Shown piece by piece: positions 1 through 13,611 of a DNA stretch of 64,000 nucleotides. Within the stretch, counting starts at the first letter, position 1, and each line of letters starts with the position of its first letter. The stretch comes from Melastoma dodecandrum. Its lineage: Eukaryota; Streptophyta; Magnoliopsida; Myrtales; Melastomataceae. The stretch spans positions 4,340,001-4,404,000 of the forward strand of contig JARUPY010000190.1 in NCBI GenBank assembly GCA_029817715.1, given 5' to 3'. The position numbers and the translations under genes were made by a program. Under the pieces are notes generated by a model. It saw only the letters and a list, made by a program, of their open reading frames with translations. It was not told where the DNA came from and made no database searches.

Positions 1-171
1 ACGCCGAGTCTAGGCAAATAACTCGTCTCAATAAATAAGTTCGGTTCTCGGATGTGGAGGAGAGGCGCGATGGCATGACCCGAACAGGATTGACCTTAGT
101 CCTGTCGTAATTATCATAAAGTATACCCATGAGACCTGGGGATGTAATGTGGGAAATGGATGCTGGTTTGG

Positions 172-2518
172 TCAATGGAACACCAAATTGTGGCAGGAAT
201 TGTCGCAAGGATATGCACAGTCGATTTCCCTGACGATGCTGCGGTCGAAGTACCAGTTTCCGACCGACTCTGCAATGCCCTGCATCCGTCAAACGCAAAA
301 CATGTTAGGATCTCTTTCGGATTGAATACTTGGTGTTCTCTCCTGTGAAATTTAAAGTACCTTGTTTCTGATGCGAGGAGAATTTGGAGCGAACCACGTG
401 TCCGGAGTCTCTGTCTGGCAATGGGAGAAGCATGAATTTATGAAGTATCCATTTCGGCTAGACCATGAGAAACCTCTTATGGCGCTGAGCATTTGATGTC
501 GGAATCCTGTGCGAATAAAGACAGAATAAATTGAGTACAATGTAGAAAATTACGGCCTCTTTTAATAAACTCAGAACAGACCTAAAGACCTTGGAAGAAG
601 CTAATTTGCCAGGAACCGCAATGTGCGTAATTCATCCTGCATTGACTCCAGTAGCCATGAGGATCGGCAGATGGTGGGACAAGACTGTCCAGAACCTGAT
701 TGGATATTCAATACCAGAATTTTATACAGTGAGCGACGAAAGATTCAATCCGGGGACTCAAAAGGATTTTCTGATAATAATTTTGTTGATGTATGTAACT
801 TGCCTGCCATGTATCATAAGCAGCGTTCACTAGGAAAAGCGGCGTCTTGACAGTCTCTATCACATTTTGCGGGAAGAAACACTGGAAACAAGAAAGAAGA
901 AAATGAATGCCGTGACGATGCTTGTAAATTGATTGAAGGTACTGTGAAAATAAGTTTGTAAAGGGACTTGATTAGTCAAATATTTACCAAGGTCGGATTC
1001 AAGTGGCTCGTGCAGCTCCACGGCAGGCTCCTTCCAACACCCTATGGAAAGAAGTGTCATCAACATCCGGGGCTTGATTCAACAGTAATATTAAGGATTC
1101 CTTTCATGCAGGAGAAGTGTTAGCCACAATAACCTGTAGATTTACAATGCTATTAAAGACACTCCTCATAGTTCGCCGACCGGACACATCGACCCTGGTA
1201 TTTCAGACAAGAGTGGTCAGGACATTAAACTGTTTAAATCATTAGACATTGCAACTGATATATATGTTATGGAAAATGAGAAAGAGATGAATTTACGAGT
1301 CGAGAAATAATCCAGCATCACTCAGACACTTTACTCTTGTTGAACTTGGGAAGAGATTCCGAAACTCATCACAGTGAAGAATAGACGCCATGCCGCCGGC
1401 ACTACAGCCTGAGAGAAGAGCCTGGCAAGAAAAGTGTATCCTCAAAATCCATCGCTGGGATAGAAGTAAATAAGAAGGCTTCGAGTTCAGGAAAGATAAT
1501 GCCAACTTGATTAGCGTAGCGCATTCCCCTTGACATCAACTCCTCCATAGCAGCTAACCAAATGCGCTGACCGCGAAAGTACAGTTGCGGTGCCTGAAGA
1601 AGCACCGGGCATGATTCAATTAAACGCTCATGGGAGAACAAAAGCTTTAAAACGAAGGATATCTCATCTTCTGAACCTGATTTTGGCTGTCACCAGTAAA
1701 GGACGCTCCATCACAGTACCGCACTTTAACTCTGTTCCAATTGAAAAAATCTGCGTTTGTTAAGTTCAATTTCCATACATACAATGAGTTAAACTAACCA
1801 AGCATAAATCCCAGGCGGCAGCTAAAATCAAAAGATTCGGAACAGTGTAAAGAGAAGAACCAGGATTTTCCCAAGATTTGTCACTTAATATCCCGAGGAA
1901 AGGTATCTCTCTTTCCATGTACGCGGATGAACCATGCCGCGTCTTCTTCCTGAATACACAAGTCCTCATTGTATTGCACCACCCGCCTCCCTGACAAAAA
2001 CATATCGCAATACAAATCATCTTCCAGAACATTTCCTATTCCAAGAATCCAACCAGGCGATTGTGATTAATCAGATGTACCTCCAATTGAATGAGCCAAC
2101 TATTTGCGCCTGATCCATAACCCCTGTGCAAATGGTAAGCTGGTAAACTCCCATCAAGGCAGACTGCAAGAACAAGCCAATGAGACCCATCTTTTATAAT
2201 CTACAATAACAAGTAGACACTGCCATCTGATCCCAGAAGTTGATCCCACCCCCATTAAATGCATCTCCCCATTATAAACAGAAAGAACACAAATCAACTC
2301 AAGTCCTTACCTGCACCCTTGGCTGCAGCTCCATTAATAAGAGTAAGACCCACCATGAGTGCTCCCTGAGTGAAGCCATACTTCTCCTCATGATACTTCT
2401 GCTGGGTCATGCTCATGTTCATCAGGTATTCGTCCTCATACCCATAAACCCATTTCCCAGCAAGCAGTGTTCTTGTCACTACTAATACTGCTGCCAAAAT
2501 GAGACTAGAAAATCTCAT
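172..2518 (-). CDS. Pectin acetylesterase (12 exons, complete)
   Basis: Carbohydrate esterase family 13 enzyme that removes acetyl groups from pectin in the cell wall. Exons on the minus strand, in transcript order: 2311-2518, 2081-2163, 1861-1990, 1677-1750, 1507-1593, 1297-1421, 1134-1194, 988-1041, 804-881, 590-695, 361-506, 172-279. They sum to 1,260 nt, giving 419 residues and a TGA stop. A hydrophobic N-terminus (about residues 1-20) fits a secretory signal. Family motifs are present: GGGWCN, the nucleophile motif GCSAGG (Ser201), NAAYDTWQ (Asp297) and the following AHC (His325), matching the Ser-Asp-His triad of the family, plus many paired cysteines. I chose the ATG at 2518 because the in-frame codon further upstream at 2530 is GTG. 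One intron (696-803) has a GC donor. The length is normal for the family. Which Arabidopsis PAE is the orthologue is not settled. Confidence 0.95.
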
Positions 2519-3814
2519 AGCTTGAATCACAGATCACCAACTTTGTCCTCCCCAAAGGCACCAAATCTCCTTTTATTTGCTTAAAAAGAGTGAAGCAGGA
2601 AATGCGAAAAGAACCAACACCTAATGGACCGACAGACGCAGAAACGCCTTCTCAGAAAGCAAAATAGAGGAAAAAGGAATCTAGAGAAGTGACAAGGACA
2701 ACCGCTTTTTACTACCGTGAGTGATGGGGGATGGTGTGAAAATCTTGGTGTAAACGCGGGTGAAACTTTTAACAGTGAATGGCTTCTATTATTCAATACA
2801 GCTGACATGGTAGGGCCTGCGTTCAAGGTGGTCAGAAACATAACATCACGAGGTTCACATCAATTCTGCAGGGAGTAATAATAACAAATGAGAGAGGTGG
2901 GGAAGTATAGTGAGACAGCTCACCGACATTTTCACGGGAAGAAACGACGACTTTGGATTTTAGTGGGACAGTTGTTGCATTGCAGGCAAGTCGAAGTCAC
3001 GGTCACAGTCACCCCCATTTCTGTGCTGTCCGGTTCTGCTGTCGCATCTTTGGAGTCTTGTTCTTTTACCACTATCATCAGTCAACAGGGAAGTAACCAA
3101 GAGGGACAAGTTCTCCAGGTGATTAAATATGAAGAGTCCAACCTAAACATAATCCGAGAATTACCCAGTTTGATTACTAACTTCCTTTTTCATGCCAACA
3201 AAATCTGGTGTACACCAGCAACCTACAATGCAACTAATTCTGAACCACACGAGTCCCAATGTCATTTTCATGGATGTCCTAACAAGGAACATGCGACAAA
3301 ACTCCAAAACCGAACGCTGTTATTACATATTCTTGGGGAGAGTGACATCAAAACAGGTCAAAATTCCTCACTAGAGAATAAAACTATTGATCCTTGAAAG
3401 GGAGAGTGACAAAGAGAGGAGCATAATCTTGTTGCACATGGAAAAGGGGAAGGGGGAGAAACTCGCGCCATTCACGCCTTTTGCAAATGTCAGGAAGAAA
3501 GAGAGCCATCATTTTCTTAGTAGTTGATTCCAGCTTTTAATCAAGCTGCTATGTAGCCATAATGTGATGGCCACCTTTAGGACAGCAACCCATGAACATA
3601 AACTAACCAATACATCCATGAATGGCACACAACAACCCAAATAATTAGTCATAATGAGCTTCATCGAGAGGGTCGTATTTGGCATGTTTATCTTCAACTA
3701 CCCCCTCGACCCTTGAACCACTGAATCAAGTACTCTGGTGAGGTCACTAGTAAGCCGATGCAATGAGCCCTAATGATAAAAAAGTAAAATATATTGATTT
3801 TGGAGTTAGAACGA
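2519..3814. other. Intergenic: upstream of pectin acetylesterase, downstream of PIGO
   Basis: Both neighbours are on the minus strand, so this stretch holds the pectin acetylesterase promoter and 5' leader and the PIGO 3' UTR. An A/T-rich motif that could act as a TATA element lies at about 2570-2580, some 60 bases before the start codon. An ATG-started plus-strand frame of 169 codons (2888-3397) shows no recognisable domain and I do not call it a gene. Confidence 0.5.
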
Positions 3815-6800
3815 TCATGATTTTGAAGCAGGGTCTTGGGGTCGTTCGGTTTTGTCGAGCAAATGATAGTAAAGGGATGCAAAACAGATTAGAACGTCTG
3901 CCAGTATAAGACCCACGACGTCAAAGACAAACTTTGGAGCGAACAATGCCCATACCTGCAAAAAGTAACATTAAAGTCTGCATAAATGGTTTGAATTTCG
4001 AGATTGAAGTGTTTTAAACGAAGTAAAAATAAATTTTACCATTAAATGTCTTCTCTGTATTGTGACACAGATTATGGTTACTGTGACGGTTGTGGCCATG
4101 ATGAGCCCATACATAAGATAAACCTATCAAACAGAGATTTTTGTAGTCACGCAAGTGAGCCAAAGATGCATAAATAGGAACTAGATAATGCACATGATCC
4201 TCATATGAAGACTGTAACTCACTTGGGTTAGGCAGAGAGTGACAAGCTTTCTCGGTTGGTTTGTACGAAAAATCAAGTTATTGCCCAGCACAAGGAAAGG
4301 GAGTCCAAATATAGGAATAATGTGAGAAAATCCAAATGTCTCAATAGTGAGAAGAATCGCTTGGCGTACTAAAGCAAACTCATCAAACCTGTGAGGAGTA
4401 AAGAGATATCACACAAATTAAGCAAGAAATAAACATTTATACGTTACAGTACCAAAAACAAAAAAGATTCAAAGAGATGAGAGAAAAGGCAACGGGACTA
4501 AAACATGCTCACCCGACAAATGCGGCACCGTAACGTAGGCCATCAAAAGCACACCTGAAGAAACATATGTGATGGGTTAATATACTATAAGGATGAAATG
4601 GTGGAAAGTAGAAAAACACAAAAACGAGAAGGTTTACCAGTGACCAGTGCTAAAAAACATAATCACAGCCAGTAGACTCCATTCCACTACAGAAAGGGGA
4701 TCGGCAATTAAAGATACCCCATTATCTTCGCCTGCATTCTGCAACTTCATTATGCAATAACCTGTGATAACATCCAAATTCTCATCAAGAAAGCATATAT
4801 CATTATATATATATATATATATATATATATAACAATCCAAACTGTGGAGTCAAATATAATGTCTAAATTTCTAAATGCTATGCTGAACTTAAAAAGCATT
4901 TGACAATTAAAAGGAAAGATCCTCTCGCAATTTATCCCTTTCTACATATAGCATCTGAATGAATAAGCGTACATGAAACCATCCGGCATATAATAGATTA
5001 AGTAGGAAGTGAGGTGAAAATGCACCTCCAATAGTGGATGCTATGGCCATCAGAGGTCCTTGTCTCCCTGACAGCAGTATAACTGTTGAACTCCACGTAG
5101 ACAACATGCAAACAGTCCTGTTAAGCAAACTTTCTCTGCAATCAGTGACACCCACCTCGCCCAGCTTTCCAAAAGCCAGCAATAACAGCTCTCCCAACCC
5201 AATAGCATATATTATTCGGGGAATTAGAGTCCTTCCAGTTTTCTTGAAAGCCAGGTTTGAAATACCATTTTCAGAAGCCCAATGCACAGCTATGAGCACA
5301 TAACAAAAAATAGCTTTGACTACTATGGCTTTAGAAATACCGAGAATAATTCCACTGGCAGTTGCTCTATACAGAAGATAGGCCAAGAAAATGAGAGCTA
5401 CAAATGGAATTAATTCGGCAATGATTGTGGAATATGCCTCATTGATTCCTATAATCCAAGAGCCAGAACTCAGTAATGTAGTCACACCAGCTTGTTTAGA
5501 TAGGCCCACATATATAGCAAATCTGAGAACAAGTACTAGAAAGAGAAAGGCCCCCGCCTGGAAATGAAGCACAGAAATTTAGCAGGTGAATTGATAGGTT
5601 TCTATTACAGTAGCATCCATATGCAGTTGAGTGGCGGGAACAAAAAGTACCTACTTCATAGAACATCTTCATCTTCACCATCGAGTGTTTAAACTTAACG
5701 AAAACAACAGTTGCAAGAAGAAATGTCGCAACTTTTGCCTCTTCAACTGATAAAAGTTAAAAGATGATAATTCAAAGGATGAGCATGAGTGTCAACCTAT
5801 ATAAGCTCTAATGAACCTTTCAAAATCACTTCTTGACAGGCAGAACTTACCTAGGTAACTGTTAGATAGCAAGCTCATTGCATGAATTGCCACTAGGAAG
5901 CAGGCAAATAGTGACCCAAAAGATATTCCACTGTCCCCTGATACCTTGTGACTAGTTTTTCCAAAAATTTTGATCACCCGTCTGATAGCAAAATATTGAA
6001 AGAGCAGCGAAAACAGCATTATTCCAAGGCCCAAACCCATCATTCCCAACTTAAATTCAGTCCACTTTGACCGTGCTAGCTCTGAAACTCGTGACAAAAA
6101 TTCAGCATGGGCATCAATTGAGCTCTTCAAATGAGTAACAAAGGTATCACCAGGGTCGCTTTGAGATGAAAGAGCATTCATGGCTTTCAGATACATCTTC
6201 TCTGCTTTCACATATGCATTTGACAAGAGTGAAACATCATCGGATGAAAATCCAATCATGGACGATGCTGAATAGATGTCGATGTATCTTTTCACCTATA
6301 TAAATGGACATGCAAAAGAAGAGTAAGCTGTGGCACAACTGCTAAAATCTTCGTGACACTCCTTTAACTTCACAAAACTAATCCAGTGCTGTGTTTGCTT
6401 TTCCATGGATAGAAGCATTAACCATCCAGATGATGCACTAAAATCATTCAACTAGCAAAGGTAGTCTACATAAAAGCCAGTTAACAATGAGAGATCTAGA
6501 CAACCTCTTACACCAATCCTGCTTGGGACATGACTTCTTCACCATAAATCAAACTCTTAAAAATCAACATGGATGGTTTTAGCAAATCATTGGCTTTCTA
6601 AGTAAGTTATTACGATATTTGACGAATTTAGCCAGCCAAATACCTGCCAAGCATTCGTGCACAGCACCTGGACATAGTCATGCAACCACATCTCAGAGCT
6701 AAGGTAATTTTGCCCAGGATCCACTTCAGACTCCTCCGTACTCCAATTGCCAGTAGCCAAAGCATACAGTTCAAGGTTGACCCGCCCAATGCTGCAAAAT

Positions 6801-9800
6801 CAATCTAACAAGTGAGTGTACTATAGGGCATGTTTCGTTTTTTTTCACACATGTAAAAGCAAACAATATAGGTTCTTTCAACATGCTAAATGAATATTAC
6901 TTCGCAAGCAGAATCACTAAATTTGCTACATGCTAAAAACATGTTTCTCTAAGAAACTAAAGACATGCATCAAAATGCAAAATTTTTAATTTTTCTGCAA
7001 TTGCAATCCAAATGAAAGCATGCAAATGGGGTACTAGATTAATGTCTAGAAAAACACAGCTAGCGAGCTTACAGTGCACCTTCCAAAGGGAAAGGGTATG
7101 CCCAGCAATGCCGAAACTGTGACAGCAAAATCAAGCTGCAGAAAAGAAAAGCGTTACTTCCACAACAGAACAAAGATGTCTCAAACAACTTCCTGAGGAA
7201 CAGATTGCCCACCTGTTGGAAGGTGCTGATTTGTACCCTATTTTCCTAAAATTAAAAATGGACCAGTGAGGGACATCTTAAATGCATTAGAAAAATTGCC
7301 AAAAACAACCATCAACGTTCGACAATCTGCTAATAAAAACCTAAAGAGATTAAATTGTAATTGGGAGGATTAATTTTCGACAAAGCAGACAAACGGCCAG
7401 AATATATTTCAATGCCATCTTGAAACTACTCCAAAAAATTACAAACAGTAGTAATATATTCCCTGAGAAATGACTTTGCGAAAAATAATTTGCAGAAGCT
7501 AAAGGGAAAAGCCACAATTTGAACGAAAGCATGTACCGAATCAAACTCATAAGGAGTTTCAATTTCAGGTGGTATAAAGGGTAGAGATCTCTTTGGACTC
7601 ATGGCAAACATTGATGTTTCAACCTATCAAACCAGAAGCAAATGTCATGCAAAGCATGAAATGAAATGCACTAATCAAAATAATAAGCATCCAAATAAAC
7701 TAGCTAACCTCTTCCGCACTCCCACCCCCATGATCGCCATTTAAGGTCTGCCCATGGTCACCCATCACAAGAAGAAGTGTATTCTCATGTAAACCCCCAG
7801 GTCCAGACTGGCTTTCCAGCACCTCAATTACTTTCTACCAAGAAACAAAATCAGGTCTTTAATCAGAAAATGAACAAGTAATGACGATAAAAGTCTATTC
7901 AATAAAACCAAGAGACTAATAGGAAGTTTGAGATGAAGAAAATTAATAAAATGTTAAACTTAGTAAACGAAAGAGAGAAAAATCACTTTCCTACCCAGAT
8001 TTGATGCAAGGAAGATAATCAGCTTATTACCAGAGAAAGTTCCAACGTGCTACATAGAGAAACACAATCATGGAAAAGAAAAGTTGAAAGGTACCTCAAG
8101 AACACTATTATATTGTTCTAGCTTCTCTATCATCTCAGCAGAATCAACACCAAAAATGTGCCCGGCATGATCCTGAATTTAGATGAAAGTCAGAGATAAT
8201 CCAGCCAATATATCCTCCTAAAGTATCAAAGTCAAAGAGATGATTACATAAAATGTACTTGGCACATAAAAGATAAATATGAAGTCACATGATGCCATCC
8301 ATTTTATAATTACACAACAAACAAAATCATGTGATTCCTAATCTGCATGATTTACTCTAGAGCAGCAATTTTCACCTTATTTTAAAATGAAGTACAAGGA
8401 TAATTTACATACAAAGATTGAAACCAACTAGTCAAGTATCCGTTGAAAAAGTAGAACCCAAATTGATAGTGGATTTACATTAAAGAGGTTACTCACTGAT
8501 TGAAGATACCATCGATATTCACAAGAGTTCAACCTTCAAAGATATTGTTACTTTTATCAAATCAGATAGAAAAATCATTCAAAGTCGTCTTCAAACATCA
8601 AGCAAACTACTGGAATTAATTGGATCTGTACAGTTAGCCAGAAAAATTCGAGAAGACTTCACACTACCATGCCGAGGAAATGAGCAATGAGCACATCCCA
8701 ATCTTCCTCATACATTGATGGAAATAAGTGCTTGATGCATCCGTTATCCACCTATAAAGAAAACGAGAATGAATTTTAGCCGGGACTAATATCTGAGCAA
8801 TTTACCACAAGCAGTTTTGTATTAATTAGTCGTTAATGCCTTTGCTCAAACAAGTAACATACTGTGTCGAGATCTTTCACATTGAATGAGGGGAGAGGAT
8901 AGGATCTAACGAAATGCTGAGGAAATAACTGCACCCAAGTATCATCCCCCATCATGACAACTCGCTTGCCACTATTAATCAGCTGTAGATGAAGATAACA
9001 CAACAATGATGAATAAAAGTGATCAAAAGAGCAGCAACTACAGCATAACACACTAACCATGAAATCCAATCAAAGGCGTAAAACCTGATTTATCAAGTTA
9101 TCTTCAGCTAATGCAGGGGTTCCAAAGCTGTTTCCTATATCGACGAAAGTAGGCAACCCACCAATTGTCAGTCCCTGTAACCATGAATAGAGAAAAATTA
9201 CTCCGTACACACGATTTCATCACACTTTTAAGTATACCAAGCCAAGAAAGTCCAAAATATGGATCACAAAGGAATCTTCATCTTACTTTTAGACGTTGCA
9301 GACTGGTCGTAGGTGGATCAGCAATTGCCTTAAAAATCCTTGCAGTCGACCTTTCATTAAAGGCCAATTTTTGCAGCACTTTCAATTTGTCCATCCACGG
9401 TTTCTTCTCTACACAAAGACAGGGCATTAATGATCAGATAAGAGCCCTGTAAACACAAACAAAAGCACAACTTTTTTGAAAATCTAAATATGAGGATGAA
9501 GGTAATAACCTTCAAAGAACGAACTTGGTGCAACAAAGTCGAACCTGCAATCCCAGAATTACTTAATCATCAAGGACCACAAATACCCAATTAATTAAGA
9601 TACCTTTTCAGTCATAAAGACATGTTTACCAAAAATCATCGCCTATTTCGACTCACTCTTAAAGCTAGTATGATTATTAAGTTCTAAAAAAACCAACAGA
9701 TCAAGAGCCGTAAAACGCCAGGATGGTTGACATCCATAATACTTCAAACAAAAATATGGAGTCCTCTCCCTCATGCCAAAGCTTTGATCATGATTCATCA

Positions 9801-10239
9801 AACCACTGAGATTTCGACTCTCCAGCACATTAAACAACAACATATTCCCAGTCCAAAAAAAAAAAAAAAAATTGCAAGTCCTCCACCGAGAGAAGAAGAA
9901 ACACCCGAACATCCCCAAACACCCAGAAGAATTAACCGACCGGAGCGCGTCAAGGACGATGATGACGATCTTCCCGACCACGGGCTTCGTCCAGCAACCC
10001 CGAAATGCCCCATCTCGACTCGTCCCATTAAACGAGCCGCTTTCAACTCCAGAATCGTAACAGGGACACGAGGAGACGTCCGAGCAATCGCTGTGGAAGG
10101 GGAGCTCTGTTCTCGCGAGGAGGAACCCACGGGTGAAGATGAGGATTGACACCACATGGAGGACCAGGACGGAAAGGAAGATCAGTGTTGGGTGCATGGT
10201 CTTGGTCTGACTCTTGCCATCGGGTGAACCCCCCGACAT
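3815..10239 (-). CDS. PIGO: GPI ethanolamine phosphate transferase 3 (PIGO), 20 exons, complete
   Basis: ER membrane enzyme that adds ethanolamine phosphate to the third mannose of the GPI anchor, the group through which proteins are attached. Exons (plus coordinates): 9941-10239, 9510-9544, 9287-9408, 9085-9174, 8863-8982, 8668-8751, 8095-8172, 7709-7834, 7537-7623, 7213-7245, 7080-7135, 6644-6791, 5851-6295, 5655-5746, 5026-5557, 4638-4761, 4513-4554, 4223-4388, 4040-4123, 3815-3955. Total 2,904 nt, 967 residues. An N-terminal membrane segment is followed by an alkaline-phosphatase-type lumenal domain: LDALR (Asp97), PPTTSLQ (nucleophile Thr145/146), GDDTW (Asp195/196), DHAGH (251-255), MGDHG (Asp302/His303) and GDHGG (His311). 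The C-terminal half is multi-spanning and contains the family signature FFSTGHW. The end of the 5026-5557 exon (donor inside GGAGGTGC) is the least certain junction; it was chosen because it alone keeps the frame. Confidence 0.95.
4804..4831. repeat. (AT)n microsatellite in a PIGO intron
   Basis: About 14 uninterrupted AT dinucleotides, inside the intron between the PIGO exons at 5026-5557 and 4638-4761. Confidence 0.9.
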
Positions 10240-10436
10240 CGTCCGAGTTTGTCGATCGGAGGAGGAAGGACTTCGTCCGGCGAACTTCTTTCGATCCCTC
10301 TTTCCCGAGCTTTCTGTTTCTTTTCCAAATCAAGTAATTTTAAAACTTCGGGGAGCAAATTGAAAATTTTCCCAAGTATTTTGATTCTTTTCCAACGCCC
10401 AATCTTCATCTTCAACGTAACGATAGCCCCCCGACA
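10240..10436. promoter_or_regulatory. Bidirectional promoter between PIGO and the RH50-type helicase
   Basis: Only 197 bases separate the two divergent start codons (ATG at 10239 minus, ATG at 10437 plus), so the core promoters and 5' leaders of both genes share this space. I see pyrimidine-rich patches (for example around 10310-10325 and 10385-10395) but no clear TATA box on either strand, as is common for housekeeping and plastid-protein genes. Confidence 0.75.
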
Positions 10437-13400
10437 ATGCTAGCAAAACCTCTTCATCCCCCTGTCCTAAAACCCATCTCCGCCCATGGCGGCGGAACGT
10501 TATCTCCTCCTCATCTCAACTTCAAGATTCTACCTTTCTGCCTTTCCCGCCGTGCCCACATCGGGAGAAGAACTGGGTTCGCCAAAAGATGCGAAATTGT
10601 GGCGAAATCCGGGTATACTCGGATACCGATGGAGACCTCCGGGGCTTATCAGCTGGTGGACGAGGAAACCGGCGAGAAGTTCATCGTTTGGGGTGGGAGC
10701 GACGATGGTCCTGACTCTCCTATCCCTTCGAAGGATGTTCTGTCCTGGAGTTCTTCCGGGCCTGGTCGTGGGAAGGGAAAGGAAGAGAGGGTGAAGGTTG
10801 GTCGTGGCTCTGGTGCAGGTGATGAGATGATGCGCTGATTCCTTCATTTGCGGCTGATATTTGATTTCTGCTGAATTCTTGGCGTTTTGACAATTCATTG
10901 TCTATTGTTTTCTGCTTCCAGACATTGAAAATGAGGCGTCCCCTGCAAAAGTTGCAGCTGCTGCAGTGGATGAGAGTCGTTTGCGCAGAAGTTTCAGCAG
11001 GCTGAAAGTTCAGAGAGTCAAAGCACTCGCCAAAAGATCTTGTTTAAAGCATGATGATATTGAAGATGTTATTGGCCAGCCATCTGCAGCATCGAAATCT
11101 CCTATGCAGGAGGAAAAGGAAGTGCCAGCTATTAGACGAGGAGGAAAGGATTTGAATGTTAGACGGGTCTCAAGGGATGTAATGACAGCAAGAAATGACA
11201 CGGAAACACGGCAACATCGATCTGAATTAAGTAATCGCAAGGTGTCTTCATACGCTGAATCCAAGTATCCAGAGTCTGATGGCTATAATTCTGGTTTTAG
11301 AGGATGGAGGAATGGCAGGCCTTCACAGAGCTCCGCATTGGAATCGAATCACCGTATGAGGTCCTCCCGAAAGTTTTCTGCTGATGGTGACTTCTACAGC
11401 AGGAAGTCCTTTGTGGACCTAGGTTGTAATGACTACCTCATTGAATCTTTGCGGAAGCAGATGTTTCTCCGCCCCTCGCATATCCAGGTACATTTTCTGT
11501 TTTAGAAACTGTGGTTACTGCTTAAGGACTGCAGTTTCAATGAGCTACATGAAGTTTGGTAGTCGGCGTGAGAACTTCTCTTGACAATTACTTGCAGGCA
11601 ATGGCATTTAAACCTGTTATGGAGGGAAAGAGCTGCATCATTGCAGATCAGAGTGGCTCAGGAAAGACATTAGCTTATCTGGCTCCCCTAGTTCAGCGCC
11701 TTCGGGAAGAAGAGCTGCAAGGACAGAGTAAATCCTTGCCTCGAAGTCCCCGAGTTGTGATATTGGCCCCAACTGCTGAGTTGGCTTCGCAGGTCCTTCA
11801 TTGTCCCTCTATATCATTTTGTCAATTTTATCTGTATTTCGCTCTCGATTTTCTATGCACTGATACATGACATTTTTTTTTCAATTGATTACATAATTTT
11901 GTGAACAGCCTCTGGGTTTTTGGAAAATCGTACGTTTATTGTTGAATTAAAGTGTGCTTGACTGATATTAGAGAAGCCTAGCAATGAAATAAGCCTCATC
12001 TACTTCGTTCAAGTTTAGTCCAAGCCTGTTTGACTTGTTCGTGGCTATTCAATTGACCAGACAGAGGAAATGAAGAAGTACTAAAACCTGTAATATTTGT
12101 CCTTGGTTCCTGCTGTGGGAGTTTGAAATTTGGATTTACAGCTTTGATGTTATTACCTTTACAGAGAGCTTTGTACTTAAATCTACACTCTATACTTAAA
12201 AGAACGTAACTTTCATGCAGGTCTTAAACAATTGCCGATCAATATCCAAATGTGGGGTTCCATTTCGGTCAATTGTTACTACAGGCGGCTTCCGTCAGAA
12301 AACACAGTTAGAAGCTATAGAAGAAGGGGTTGATGTTTTAATCGCAACACCTGGTCGTTTCATGTATCTCATCAAAGAAGGATTCATGGAGCTTGGAAAT
12401 CTTAGATGGTAAGTATTCTTATCATTCAAAACTATTCTTGCCCTTCTACCGGGATTTGCTGTGAAGGTTTTCTTATAATAAAGTGTATAATGTCCATATG
12501 CCCAAGTGCAAGCATACTTCTCTAATTTCTTTGGCATGGGATCACCTATTCTTGCTTCATAACTTGATGTTCAATGGTACAGTGTCATTCTGGATGAGGT
12601 AGACATTTTGTGCAAGGATGAAGACTTTGAAGCCGCGCTTCAAAATTTGATCAGTTCTTCACCTGTCACGACACAGTATTTGTTCGTTACAGCCACATTG
12701 CCTGTAGATACATACAATAAACTCGTTGACGTCTTTCCTGATTGTGATGTGATCATGGGACCCGGGATACACAGGACGAGTATTCGACTTGAAGAGGTAA
12801 TCATTTGACGTCCCTCTTCTCTTTTCCTCGACAGGATCAATGACTGCAGAGGGTTTCTGCTAATCCCAAGAGGTATTGAGACAAGTGGTTTTCATCTTCA
12901 GGTTCTTGTAGATTGCAGTGGCGAGGAAGAGAATGAAAAATCTCCTGATACCGCATTTTCAAACAAGAAATCTGCACTCGTTCAGCTTGTGGAAGAAAAC
13001 CCGGTTCCTAAAACTATCATCTTTTGCAACAAGGTGACATTTGGTTTCCTTGTAAGAGTTGTCAGTAAAGCTTCAAAATGGTTGTATAATTTTTTGGTTC
13101 ATCAACGTTAGATCGAGACATGTCGGAAAGTGGAGAATACGCTGAAGCGCGTGGATCGAAAGGGGGCACGCATACGCGTCTTACCTTTCCATTCTGCTGT
13201 TGCACAAGAAACGCGTCTGGCCAGCATTAAAGATTTTATTGCTGGTCAATCGAAAGATGTTTCCTTATTTTTGGTCTGCACAGACAGGTTAGATGACTTC
13301 CTTCTTCTCACGAATTAAGTGGTATGGATGCAGTGATTTGATTTTCTTTTTCTCCATATCATGTGAATGGAAGGGCTTCACGGGGGATCGACTTTCCCGA

Positions 13401-13611
13401 GGTGGATCATGTCATCCTGTTTGATTATCCACGTGATCCTAGCGAATATGTTCGCCGTGTCGGAAGAACAGCTCGAGGTGCATCTGGGAAAGGCACAGCT
13501 TTTGTATTTGCAGTTGGGAAACAAGTTATGTTGGCGAGGAAAGTCATGGACAGAAACAGGAAGGGGCATCCATTGCACGACGTGCCGGCTGCTTATGAGT
13601 TTATTGGTTGA
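10437..13611 (+). CDS. RH50: DEAD-box ATP-dependent RNA helicase, RH50-like, 8 exons
   Basis: RNA-dependent ATPase, probably remodelling chloroplast RNA. Exons: 10437-10818, 10922-11487, 11598-11792, 12221-12408, 12583-12796, 12902-13033, 13112-13287, 13374-13611; 2,091 nt, 696 residues. The basic, Ser/Arg-rich N-terminus fits a plastid transit peptide. A linker region (about residues 128-300) follows. Helicase motifs: Q-like motif FLRPSHIQ (about 309-316), motif [10 protein letters not shown] (Lys339), Ia PTAELASQ, Ib ATPGR, motif II DEVD (448-451) in place of DEAD, motif III VTAT (479-482) in place of SAT, motif V RASRGIDF (from 618) and motif [10 protein letters not shown] (646-653). The domain ends at FIG. 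The DEVD and VTAT variants together with the sequence [16 protein letters not shown] before the core point to the RH50 branch. The symbol is by family resemblance. Confidence 0.92.

Noticed and set aside
2888..3397. Plus-strand frame of 169 codons upstream of pectin acetylesterase
   Set aside because: No domain, signal, splice support or family resemblance; within the expected length of chance frames in 64 kb.
4907..5025. Extension of the large PIGO exon to the stop at 4907
   Set aside because: Would end the protein before the conserved FFSTGHW and later exons; the donor at 5025 keeps the frame.
9727..10149. Plus-strand frame of 140 codons
   Set aside because: Antisense to PIGO exon 1 and its first intron; a shadow frame.
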